DNA of 47,298 bases, taken from contig DFFV01000037.1 in assembly GCA_002371625.1 (NCBI GenBank), forward strand, positions 1 through 47,298. Reading direction: 5' to 3'. Below the pieces are notes generated by a model, which saw only the letters and a list, made by a program, of their open reading frames with translations, made no database searches and was not told the origin of the DNA. Shown here piece after piece: positions 24,738 to 32,637 of the stretch; the first letter of the stretch is position 1; every line of letters begins with the position of its first letter. The DNA comes from Ruminococcus sp. UBA3767. GTDB taxonomy: Bacteria; Bacillota; Clostridia; Oscillospirales; Ruminococcaceae. A program made the translations under genes and the position numbers.

Positions 24738-24990
24738 CGAGCGCTCCGATTTTTCTCAGCTGTGAAAGGATATTCTTTACATCCTTTTCTATAACGCCCT
24801 CGGGAGCTTCAAACTCACTACGCAGAGATGCAACTATTTTCTGCTCGGTAGTATTCTCATTGAGCATCTCAAGCACCTTTCCGGTGGTGTTATTGCCCTT
24901 TACGATACCCGAAAACTTAGCTCCTCCGAGCGGAACGAGCAGTGTTTCCTTTCCTGATTTATGAACTACGAAATTCTTATTGAGCTTCAT
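24730..24990 (-). CDS. PqqD-like peptide chaperone (RRE fold)
   Basis: An 86-residue protein matching the PqqD family in length and pattern. It has an N-terminal beta hairpin, an NTTGKVLEMLNE helix (the usual LNxxGxxIWxLL position), NTTEQKIVASLRSEF, and a final DVKNILSQLRKIGALDE helix. PqqD-like domains bind the leader of a ribosomal peptide and deliver it to modifying enzymes. Here the protein is free-standing, as lasso-peptide B1 proteins are. It starts six bases after the kinase-like gene and overlaps the peptidase gene by eight. This gene makes a ribosomal peptide substrate likely. Confidence 0.85.
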   Translation of the reverse strand: MKLNKNFVVHKSGKETLLVPLGGAKFSGIVKGNNTTGKVLEMLNENTTEQKIVASLRSEFEAPEGVIEKDVKNILSQLRKIGALDE

Positions 24991-24996
24991 TTTGCT

Positions 24997-25734
24997 TCAT
25001 CCTTTCATCGTATTATATGAAAGCTCAGCCGCAGAGATATCCATATTGCAGCCAAGACTATATAGATCTACACTGTTAATCAGCCTATCCACCAGCCCGA
25101 GCGTTTTTACAAGCGCTTCCCTGTCGGCAGGACGGTAAACCTGCTGGAGCACGAGCGGATATACCTGTGCGGCATCAGCCCTGCAGATACTGTTTTCCTC
25201 AGCTCTTGATATTATACATATCGACCTCAGCGGAGCGCACATATTCGTGCCGAGACTGTGCTTGCCGTTATAAGGTGTGCCGTAGATGACTGCACCGTTA
25301 TCGGTGAGCTTTATCAGCGGCTTATCATCGTTGACCATGACCGCCTTTTCACCGAGCAGCTCACGCCAGAGCCGTGTATGCGTGGATTTTCCTGTTCCGC
25401 TGGGTGCGGTAAAAAGGTAAGCCTGCCCGTCAACAGCTACGCATGAGCCGTGAAAAAGTATAGTATCATACTTGGGCATCATCTCGCATATCTTTCTGTA
25501 AACCGCAAGCTCCTCAAGGTAATCCTCACGCTCCTCAACATAATCACTGCCCTCTGCCTGCGCAGAAAGCTCGGAACGTGATCTTTCATAGACAAGATCC
25601 TCCTGCGTTATCTTAACGCTCAACTCGGCAGGCTCTGTGCAGGCATAGTCCGCACACAGATGATGCACACGGGGATAGATCGAATCTACAAGGATAGTTT
25701 TATCTGCAATTTTATATACTGCGTTCAAATTCAT
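24997..25734 (-). CDS. HPr-kinase-like P-loop protein
   Basis: A 245-residue protein with the fold signature of HPrK/PEP-carboxykinase-like kinases. FHGSCVAVDGQAYLFT leads into Walker A APSGTGKST (about 110-118), followed by NDDKPLI (about 135-141), the acidic pair expected near the phosphate, and GTPYNGKHSLG. It lacks the N-terminal domain and C-terminal helices of true HPr kinase. Homologues in lasso clusters (ThcoK, PadeK) phosphorylate the precursor's C-terminal Ser. It is the first gene of the operon. The start is ATG 25734 or the adjoining GTG 25737; the predicted transcript start is only a few bases away (see findings). Confidence 0.85.
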   Translation of the reverse strand: MNLNAVYKIADKTILVDSIYPRVHHLCADYACTEPAELSVKITQEDLVYERSRSELSAQAEGSDYVEEREDYLEELAVYRKICEMMPKYDTILFHGSCVAVDGQAYLFTAPSGTGKSTHTRLWRELLGEKAVMVNDDKPLIKLTDNGAVIYGTPYNGKHSLGTNMCAPLRSICIISRAEENSICRADAAQVYPLVLQQVYRPADREALVKTLGLVDRLINSVDLYSLGCNMDISAAELSYNTMKG

Positions 25735-25745
25735 CACCAGTATGG

Positions 25746-25774
25746 ATTATACCACACTTTTACCACATTTGCAA
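25746..25774 (-). promoter_or_regulatory. Promoter of the RiPP-like operon
   Basis: Minus strand: TTGCAA (25774-25769), 17-base spacer, TATAAT (25751-25746). The expected start point near 25739 leaves a leader of only about 2-5 bases. Confidence 0.7.
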
Positions 25775-25820
25775 GCATATTCTGCATTCTGCTTGACTTT
25801 TTGATTTGATTGTGGTAAAA
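25750..25820. repeat. Repeated ACCACA/TGTGGT boxes in the divergent promoters
   Basis: Plus strand: TACCACACTTT (25750-25760) and TACCACATTT (25761-25770) are tandem copies. TTTTACCACA (25758-25767) recurs as its exact inverse TGTGGTAAAA (25811-25820), which runs into the -10 of the rightward promoter. This could be an operator for a shared regulator. Confidence 0.45.
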
Positions 25821-25821
25821 T
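25793..25821 (+). promoter_or_regulatory. Promoter of the Ser-rich lipoprotein gene
   Basis: TTGACT (25793-25798), 17-base spacer, TAAAAT (25816-25821). Confidence 0.7.
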
Positions 25822-25873
25822 GTACGAATAAGAAAAGATAATTTGTTAAAAAGAACAATAAAAGGTGATGAAA

Positions 25874-26314
25874 ATGAAAAAAAAGATCCTGATAATATTG
25901 CTCGCATCAATGGCTCTGCTTGCAGGTTGTTCAAAGGGCTCCAGCTCGTCATCAAATGACAGCTCGGACAGTTCAACAACTGCTGACAGCAGCTTCAGCG
26001 AAAGCTCAAAGGCTGATGAGAGCGGTAAAAACGACAACAGCGGCTCCTCGGGAGATGCTTCCTCCAAGGATAACAGCAATTCGTCCTCTGACTCAAAGAG
26101 CGAAAACAGCGCTAAGAGCGGCGACAGCTCTTCAAGCAGCAATGCTGTGACCGAAAAAGGCGAGATCATCGTTACACCTGACAGCAAAAATGAGAAAAGC
26201 AACTCATCTTCATCAGGCTCGGACAACAGCAAGAGCAGTGAGAAGCAGACTCAGCAGACCAAGATCACCACAAGAAGTGACGGAGCTATCGAGCTTCCAA
26301 GGATACCTATCTGA
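25874..26314 (+). CDS. Ser-rich lipoprotein ending in IELPRIPI
   Basis: A 146-residue protein: signal peptide with lipobox LLAGC (Cys19), then a tail of over 100 residues dominated by Ser with Asp, Asn, Lys, Gly and Glu. There is no folded domain. It ends exactly in GAIELPRIPI. A nearly identical block (IELPRVPI) occurs in the CWB2 remnant at 16.6 kb. ATG 25874 is chosen because AAAGGTG lies eight bases upstream; GTG 25865 and ATG 25868 are too close to it. It could be a wall-spanning tether or display peptide. It is divergent from the RiPP-like operon, and a terminator follows. Confidence 0.78.
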   Translation: MKKKILIILLASMALLAGCSKGSSSSSNDSSDSSTTADSSFSESSKADESGKNDNSGSSGDASSKDNSNSSSDSKSENSAKSGDSSSSSNAVTEKGEIIVTPDSKNEKSNSSSSGSDNSKSSEKQTQQTKITTRSDGAIELPRIPI

Positions 26315-26323
26315 TAACATAAC

Positions 26324-26354
26324 GCCCGATGTGCAAAGCGTCGGGCTGTTTTTT
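26324..26354 (+). terminator. Terminator of the Ser-rich lipoprotein gene
   Basis: GCCCGATG pairs with CGTCGGGC (one G-U), followed by G and six T. Confidence 0.85.
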
Positions 26355-26444
26355 GAAAAAAGCTGCTTAAAGCACTGAGCTTACTGCACAAACAGCTTTA
26401 AAGCAGATAAAACAAAACAGAACAAAACACGGAGGTGCATTGAT

Positions 26445-29195
26445 TTGAGAAAGAAGATACTTGCGCTGCTCCTTGCGCTTGCAGCAGTTTCAAACATGGC
26501 AGCTGCAATGCCCGGTGCTTATGCGCAGGAACAGGGACCTGTTATCCCTATTATAAATGAGGATAACGGCAGCAACACAAGCATAAATACAAACACTGAA
26601 ACAAATAAAGTCACTCAGCAGCAGAATGTTCAGCAGCTGACTGCAAGCGAGGGTACATACAGGATATTCGGCAAGAACCGTTTTGAAACAGCTTACGGCG
26701 TTGCTGAAAAGCTGAAGGAGAAGACGGGAAAGGCTAAGTTTGATAACATTATCATCGCAAGCGGAATGGATTATGCCGATGCGCTGAGCGCTTCGTACCT
26801 TGCGGCTAAGAAAAATGCACCTATACTGCTTACAGACAAAAGCGAAACTGCAAGGCTGAAAAACTACGTTTTCGCTAATGCCGCACAGGGCGCAACGATA
26901 TATCTTATCGGCGGTACTGCTGCGGTAGGCAGTGATGTTGAAAGCGCTCTGGCGGGCTTGAAAGTAAAGCGCCTGAGCGGACTTAACAGATACACCACCA
27001 ACCTTGCCGTTCTTAAAGAGGCAGGCGTTACCAACGAGGAGATACTCATCGCCTCGGGACTCAGCTATGCTGACGCACTTTCAGCTTCGGCAGTGGGTAA
27101 ACCTATACTGCTCACAGCTCCCTGGGGCATCTCGGACGAACAAAAGGCGTTCCTTAACTCTATCTCAAGCAAGTCCGCTGCACTCATCGGCGGAACAGGC
27201 GCTGTTACCACAAACGTTGAAAATGCAGCAAAGAGCTATTTTACATCTATTATCCGCCTTGGCGGTTCAGACAGATACGAGACATCGGCTAACGTTGCAG
27301 CAAGATATTTTGCCGATCCCGAAAGACTGATGCTCGCTTACGGACTCAACTACCCTGACGGTATCTGCGCAGGTCCGCTCGCAGCTGCTTACAAAGCACC
27401 TATCGTGCTGGCTGCTTCAAAGGCTACAAACAGGGCTAAGACCTACGCTATGAACTCGGCAACAGACAAGGCTACCACCCTCGGCGGCCCTGCACTTATC
27501 TCAGACGAGGCTGTCAGAGCTATCATCAGCACAAAGATCTCGGCAACTGCTTCGGGAAATGCAATGACGCTCAAATGGTCAGCTGTTCCCGGCGCTGCAA
27601 AATACGAGATATACAACGATACATGGGCAACAAGGACAAGAGTAACCGAAACGACCGGAACAAGTTACACTATCAACGGCGGTGCAGGCGTAAGCTACAA
27701 GTTCGATGTAAAGGCACTGGACGCTTCGGGCAACGTGATCGCAGATGCTCCCGAGATGTTTGTTATCATAAGCACAGCTCCGGCTCAGGTAACAGGCACT
27801 TCTTACGCAAATGTTACCTCACGCTCGGCAAAGATAACCTGGGCAAAGACAAACTGCACATATTACGAGGTCTACAGAAAAGCTCCCGGCGGAGATTTCG
27901 TGAAGATAGCAAACACTTCGCTCAACTATTATAATGACAGCACGCTCAAAGGTCAGACTACTTACGAATACAAAGTAAGAGCTATGCTTGATGACGATAC
28001 GGGAGTTACAAAGGCAGGCGCTTTTTCAGCTGCTGTAAAGCTGACAACACCTGTTGAGGCTGTAACTGTAACAGATGTAGCTTCGACCTTCAACTCGCTG
28101 ACGGTAAAGTGGAATTCGCTCGGCGCTTCAAGATATGATGTTTCGATCAAAAAGAACGGCAGCTGGGTAACTTATTCAACAACCAACCCGTACTACACAT
28201 TCAGCGGTCTGCAGCGTGCGACTTCATACGATATAAGCATTGTTGCAAGATTTGCAAACGGCACCTCAACAGCTGCTGCAAGCTGCATAGGCTCAACCGA
28301 TTCTACCGTAAAGAGCAGAAGTGCTTTCAGCATTTACGCTTCACCGAGCGACAGCTCGGCTGTGCTGTACTCAGGCTCAGCTTATCAGGTGCTTACCTGC
28401 AAGGGCAAGTTTTCAAGCAGCTGGTACAGAGTTTATATTCCGGGCAGCAACAACACAAAATTCGGCTATGTAAAGGCAAGCCAGATGGGACGTTACATAA
28501 ACCTCGGCTTTGAGCCTATCAACCAGCTCGGCTGGGAGGGCGGCGCACCGCTGCCGACAGGGTGCGAGACAACTGCTATGGCTACCCTGCTTTCAAGATT
28601 CCTCGGTCTGCCCTGCACAAAGAACCTGCTTGCTGATAAATTCCTTACTATCGTGAATTACCGGACAGGCGACCCGAACTACGCTTCATGGGGCAGCCCT
28701 TACGATGAGAACGCTTACGGTGTAATGGCTCCTGCTCTTGCTGAGGCTGCAAACAGGTTCCTCAAGTCTATCGGAGTAAGAGATCAGTATCAGATGGACG
28801 TTCACACAGACAACGATGCCAACATGACCTGGAGCAAGCTGGATACGGGCGCTATCACCCACACAAGCGGACTTTCACTCGATCAGATAAAGAGCGAGCT
28901 TGATAAGGGACACGCACTTTGTATATGGTGGTTCACAAGAGGAAAAGATCCTACATCGTACACTAATTTCACCATAAACAGAGGTGAAAGATACACTCAC
29001 GACGGCACAGGTACATACACATTCACCTGGATAAGCACTCAGCACGGTTCCGTGATCTCTGGTTATGACGAAACTACGAACGAATTTATCATCGCTGACG
29101 TGGGCTGGGGCTATACCGTTCGCCACTCTATCGACCACTTTATGAAGATATACACCATCAAAGGACGTCAGTCGATAGCTATTTACAAGAAATAA
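26445..29195 (+). CDS. Secreted CWB2-Fn3-SH3-C39 peptidase
   Basis: A 916-residue secreted protein. Order: signal peptide (1-28), Asn/Thr/Gln-rich linker, three CWB2 wall-binding repeats (about 72-363), three fibronectin-III-like domains (about 365-625), an SH3-like domain (about 627-690), and a C39_2-type cysteine peptidase domain (about 692-916). The probable catalytic residues are Cys707 in PTGCETTAM, His867 in QHGSVISGYD and Asp885 in IADVGWG. It probably cuts peptides or cell-wall cross-bridges outside the cell. Translation starts at a TTG, with GGAGGT eight bases upstream; the residues after it (RKKILALLLAL) are the start of the signal peptide, so a later ATG is unlikely. Confidence 0.88.
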   Translation: MRKKILALLLALAAVSNMAAAMPGAYAQEQGPVIPIINEDNGSNTSINTNTETNKVTQQQNVQQLTASEGTYRIFGKNRFETAYGVAEKLKEKTGKAKFDNIIIASGMDYADALSASYLAAKKNAPILLTDKSETARLKNYVFANAAQGATIYLIGGTAAVGSDVESALAGLKVKRLSGLNRYTTNLAVLKEAGVTNEEILIASGLSYADALSASAVGKPILLTAPWGISDEQKAFLNSISSKSAALIGGTGAVTTNVENAAKSYFTSIIRLGGSDRYETSANVAARYFADPERLMLAYGLNYPDGICAGPLAAAYKAPIVLAASKATNRAKTYAMNSATDKATTLGGPALISDEAVRAIISTKISATASGNAMTLKWSAVPGAAKYEIYNDTWATRTRVTETTGTSYTINGGAGVSYKFDVKALDASGNVIADAPEMFVIISTAPAQVTGTSYANVTSRSAKITWAKTNCTYYEVYRKAPGGDFVKIANTSLNYYNDSTLKGQTTYEYKVRAMLDDDTGVTKAGAFSAAVKLTTPVEAVTVTDVASTFNSLTVKWNSLGASRYDVSIKKNGSWVTYSTTNPYYTFSGLQRATSYDISIVARFANGTSTAAASCIGSTDSTVKSRSAFSIYASPSDSSAVLYSGSAYQVLTCKGKFSSSWYRVYIPGSNNTKFGYVKASQMGRYINLGFEPINQLGWEGGAPLPTGCETTAMATLLSRFLGLPCTKNLLADKFLTIVNYRTGDPNYASWGSPYDENAYGVMAPALAEAANRFLKSIGVRDQYQMDVHTDNDANMTWSKLDTGAITHTSGLSLDQIKSELDKGHALCIWWFTRGKDPTSYTNFTINRGERYTHDGTGTYTFTWISTQHGSVISGYDETTNEFIIADVGWGYTVRHSIDHFMKIYTIKGRQSIAIYKK

Positions 29196-29202
29196 TACTA
29201 CG

Positions 29203-29238
29203 GGCATATCCGCATAATAACTGCGGGTATGCCTTTTT
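29203..29238 (+). terminator. Terminator of the C39 peptidase gene
   Basis: GGCATATCCGCA pairs with TGCGGGTATGCC, followed by TTTTTT. Confidence 0.88.
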
Positions 29239-29272
29239 TATCGATTATTATAATAAAAGTGCGAAAAAGCTG

Positions 29273-29300
29273 TTGACAATTAAGAATAATATGATATAAT
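29273..29300 (+). promoter_or_regulatory. Promoter of the 7TM HD-GYP gene
   Basis: TTGACA (29273-29278), 16-base spacer, TATAAT (29295-29300). Confidence 0.8.
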
Positions 29301-29367
29301 ATAAAAAGGTAATATATTCAACAAAATATATTTGCGATCTGCTATATATGCAGATAAGGGAGAAAAT

Positions 29368-31065
29368 ATGGTCGTTTTTTTCTATAATTCCATGCTGGCG
29401 CTCTCGCTTGTGCTCACGCTGGTATACCTGTTTTTGTGGCATAAGCATTTTGATGTGCATATAACGCTCGTTTTTGCACTTGTGCCTGTAACAAATCTTG
29501 GCTATACGCTTATGGCAAACGCCTCTGACCTGAATTCAGCTCTTGTTGCACGAAAGCTGACTTACATAGGCGGCTGCTATCTGCTGCTGATGATACTGCT
29601 GATAGTATTCAGTATGTGCCATGTAAAGATACACGGCGTGATAAGGGTGCTGTTCATGTCACTAAGCACGTTCGTTTATATTTCGACACTGACCATCGGC
29701 AGCTCGGATATATTCTACAAAAAGGAAATGTCCTTTGAGATAGTTGACGGTGCTGCACAGATACAGCGGACCTACGGTCCTATGCACGCAGTATTCTCGC
29801 TGATGATGATACTTTACTTCACGATCGGCATAGCTGTCATCATTTACAGCCTTGCTAAAAAGAACCAGGTATCCCGTGTTATGCTTTACCTGCTGGTGTT
29901 TACCGAGGTCGTTGCGATAGCGGCTTACGTTGCGGGAAGGGTCATAAAGACAGTTGAACCTGTTCCTGCGGCATTTGTGATAGGTCAGCTGACTTATATC
30001 GTTATCATCAAGAGGATAAGCCTTTACGATGTGACGGACGTTGCGATAGATTCAATGGTGCAGTCGGGAGATACGGGCTTTATCTCGATAGATTTCAAGT
30101 ACCGTTACCTTGGCAGCAACAACACGGCAAGAAAAGTATTTCCGTCACTTGAGAGCCTGACGGTCGATAAAACTATCGTAAATAACGAGGAGATGCAAAA
30201 GACCGTTCACCGCTGGCTTGAAACTTTCAAGAGCGATAACACGCTGAGCAAATTCCACTATGAAGTCGATAACAAGATTTACCTGATAAATATATCGTAT
30301 CTTTATGACGGCTCTAAAAACAGAGGCTACCAGCTGTTTATTACCGATGATACCAAAAATCAGCAGTACATAAAGCTGATAGACACCTTCAACGATGAGC
30401 TTATACACGAAGTGCAGCAAAAAACCGCTAAGATAGTTGAAATGCACGATAAAATGGTGCTTGGTATGGCGACCCTCGTTGAAAGCCGTGACAATACTAC
30501 CGGCGGTCACATCAAAAGGACGAGCGACGGCATAAAGCTGCTGACGGACGAGATGAAAAAGGAAAACTTTATGGGGCTTTCCGACAAGTTCTACCGCAAC
30601 CTCATCAAAGCCGCACCTATGCACGATCTTGGAAAGATAGCTGTTGACGATGCGATACTGCGCAAGCCGGACAGGCTGACCGATGATGAATACAAGGTAA
30701 TGAAATCTCACGCTGCGATCGGTGCGATGATAGTGCACCAGATACTTGACGGTACAGATGATGAGGAATTCAGAAAGATAGCTGAAAACGTTGCACACTA
30801 CCACCACGAACGCTGGGACGGCAAGGGCTATCCAGACCAGCTTGCAGGAGACGATATCCCGATAGAAGCAAGGATAATGGCGGTTGCAGACGTTTACGAC
30901 GTGCTTGTGAGCAAGAGAAGCTACAAGGAAAAAATGTCTTTTGAGGATGCTGACAGGATAATACTTGAAGGCATGGGCTCACAGTTTGACAAGAGTATGG
31001 AGCCGTTTTACATCAAGGCTCGTCCCAAGCTGGAGGCTTATTACAGCTCGCTTGAGGCAAGATAA
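29368..31065 (+). CDS. Seven-helix membrane HD-GYP protein
   Basis: A 565-residue protein. Seven hydrophobic helices (about residues 5-225) resemble the histidine-kinase N-terminal 7TM sensor. A PAS-like region (about 235-340) and a short coiled coil lead to an HD-GYP domain with MHDLGK (His419) and HHERWDGKGYP (about 479-489). It probably degrades cyclic-di-GMP in response to a membrane or ligand signal. AAGGGAGA precedes the ATG at 29368; an in-frame ATG at 29332 is less well placed. It is a single-gene unit and the second HD-GYP protein of the window; no GGDEF cyclase is seen here. Confidence 0.9.
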   Translation: MVVFFYNSMLALSLVLTLVYLFLWHKHFDVHITLVFALVPVTNLGYTLMANASDLNSALVARKLTYIGGCYLLLMILLIVFSMCHVKIHGVIRVLFMSLSTFVYISTLTIGSSDIFYKKEMSFEIVDGAAQIQRTYGPMHAVFSLMMILYFTIGIAVIIYSLAKKNQVSRVMLYLLVFTEVVAIAAYVAGRVIKTVEPVPAAFVIGQLTYIVIIKRISLYDVTDVAIDSMVQSGDTGFISIDFKYRYLGSNNTARKVFPSLESLTVDKTIVNNEEMQKTVHRWLETFKSDNTLSKFHYEVDNKIYLINISYLYDGSKNRGYQLFITDDTKNQQYIKLIDTFNDELIHEVQQKTAKIVEMHDKMVLGMATLVESRDNTTGGHIKRTSDGIKLLTDEMKKENFMGLSDKFYRNLIKAAPMHDLGKIAVDDAILRKPDRLTDDEYKVMKSHAAIGAMIVHQILDGTDDEEFRKIAENVAHYHHERWDGKGYPDQLAGDDIPIEARIMAVADVYDVLVSKRSYKEKMSFEDADRIILEGMGSQFDKSMEPFYIKARPKLEAYYSSLEAR

Positions 31066-31080
31066 CACAATAACGACAAA

Positions 31081-31117
31081 GCGGACAGCGCAATTTGAAA
31101 TGCGCCGTCCGTTTTTT
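31081..31117 (+). terminator. Terminator of the 7TM HD-GYP gene
   Basis: CGGACAGCGCA pairs with TGCGCCGTCCG (one mismatch), followed by TTTTTTATT. It also lies just beyond the end of convergent spoIVA but has a poor T run on that strand. Confidence 0.85.
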
Positions 31118-31147
31118 ATTTCTCAACGATACCAGGCAGGTCATATA

Positions 31148-32623
31148 TTACAGGATAAAGCAGATAAGTCCCGAACAGCCGTCATTTATCATTCGCTCTA
31201 TCGTTTCACGCAGGCGGTTCCTCGCATCAGCGGGCAGCTTGCTCATTTTGGTGTGCAAGCCCTCGTTTACAAGCTCGTGCAGAGATTTGCCGAAAATGTT
31301 GGAACTCCATATCTTTTCGGGCGAGTCTTCAAAATCGTTGAGCATATACAGCACCAGCTCCTCCGACTGCTTTTCGCTGCCGACGATAGGTGCTACCTCT
31401 GTGTTGATGTTGGTCCTTAGCAGATGTATCGCAGGGGCACTTGCTTTAAGGCGGATGCCATACTTTGTTCCCTGCCTGAGCACCTCTGGTTCTTCAAGTG
31501 TAAGCTCCTCCATTGAGGGCATAACTATTCCGTAGCCTGTGGCTTCCATTTCATCAAGTGCCGCCGAGTATTTCTCAAAGCGGTTCTTTATCGCTACAAG
31601 GTCGAATATGCTGTTCATCAGCTGGTTCTCGTTGCTCACCTCAAGCCCGGTCGCCTCGCCGATGACCTTGAAAAACAGTGAATCATCAAGCTCTGCCTTT
31701 ATCCCTGCGCTGCCGTGCCCGAGATCGATCTGCGTTGGCTTTGCAGCACATATATATTCGCACTCGGCGATCTTCTGTGCAAATGCATTTATATCACGCA
31801 GGTTTTTCACATCACCCGAGCAGCCCTTTATTGCGCCGTAGACCGCCGACCTAAGCCAATGGTCTTTTTCAAGGTCGTTTATCCATGCAGGCATCGATAT
31901 GTCTATCTCTTTTACGGGGAATGCGTAGAGCACCTGGGTGAGTATCTCTTTGATGTCGTTTTCGTCAAGGTCTATGCAGCTTACGGGAATAACGGGCGTA
32001 CCATAGCGCTGTGAAAGCTCCTCGCAAAGCTGTTTTGCTGCTTTTGTTCCCGGCTCGGTGCAGTTCATAAGCACAACGAAAGGCTTATTTATGCTTTTAA
32101 GCTCGGCTATAACACGCTGCTCACATTCCTCGTATTCATCTCTCGGCAGGTCGGTTATGCTGCCGTCTGTGGTTATAATCAGCCCGATAGTTGAATGCTG
32201 GGTTATCACCTTTTCCGTGCCGACCTCGGCTGCCATATTGAACGGGACGGGTTCATCGAACCAAGGGGTATCCACCATTCTGGGTGCATCGTTCTCAATA
32301 TAGCCTATCGCACTTGGTATCATGTAGCCCACGCAGTCTATCATTCGCACTTTAAAGCTCGTTCCGCCCGGAAGATCGACGCTGACAGCTTCCTCGGGGA
32401 TAAACTTGGGCTCAGTGGTCATTATGGTTTTTCCGCCCGATGACTGCGGCAGCTCATCAATAGCCCTTTCCTTTCTAAAATCGCTCTCGATATTGGGTAT
32501 AACGAACTGCTCCATAAAATTATTTATGAAAGTTGATTTTCCTGTTCTTACAGGCCCGACAACGCCTATATAAATATCTCCGCCTGTTCTTTGGGCAATA
32601 TCCGCATATATATCTTGTGCCAT
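31148..32623 (-). CDS. spoIVA: Stage IV sporulation protein A
   Basis: A 491-residue protein matching SpoIVA in length and sequence from end to end. It starts MAQDIYADIAQRTGGDIYIG, has Walker A GPVRTGKST (23-31), DCVGYM and TTDGSITDLPRD in the GTPase-like ATPase domain, and the conserved C-terminus ending MINDGCSGLICFIL. SpoIVA polymerises with ATP on the forespore surface to form the basement layer of the coat. GGAGGAG precedes the ATG. The upstream gene, 14 bases away, is sipL, its partner in clostridia. The mother-cell sigma-E class usually transcribes it; I could not assign such a promoter. Confidence 0.96.
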   Translation of the reverse strand: MAQDIYADIAQRTGGDIYIGVVGPVRTGKSTFINNFMEQFVIPNIESDFRKERAIDELPQSSGGKTIMTTEPKFIPEEAVSVDLPGGTSFKVRMIDCVGYMIPSAIGYIENDAPRMVDTPWFDEPVPFNMAAEVGTEKVITQHSTIGLIITTDGSITDLPRDEYEECEQRVIAELKSINKPFVVLMNCTEPGTKAAKQLCEELSQRYGTPVIPVSCIDLDENDIKEILTQVLYAFPVKEIDISMPAWINDLEKDHWLRSAVYGAIKGCSGDVKNLRDINAFAQKIAECEYICAAKPTQIDLGHGSAGIKAELDDSLFFKVIGEATGLEVSNENQLMNSIFDLVAIKNRFEKYSAALDEMEATGYGIVMPSMEELTLEEPEVLRQGTKYGIRLKASAPAIHLLRTNINTEVAPIVGSEKQSEELVLYMLNDFEDSPEKIWSSNIFGKSLHELVNEGLHTKMSKLPADARNRLRETIERMINDGCSGLICFIL

Positions 32624-32637
32624 ATTTCACACTCCTC

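Noticed and set aside
21477..25737. Complete lasso-peptide cluster
   Set aside because: There is no Asn-synthetase-like cyclase, no transglutaminase-like B2 protease and no precursor ORF in or next to the operon, so only the accessory part can be claimed.
30145..30807. A 220-codon minus-strand open frame opposite the 7TM HD-GYP gene
   Set aside because: It is antisense to the conserved HD-GYP core and shows no protein-like features.
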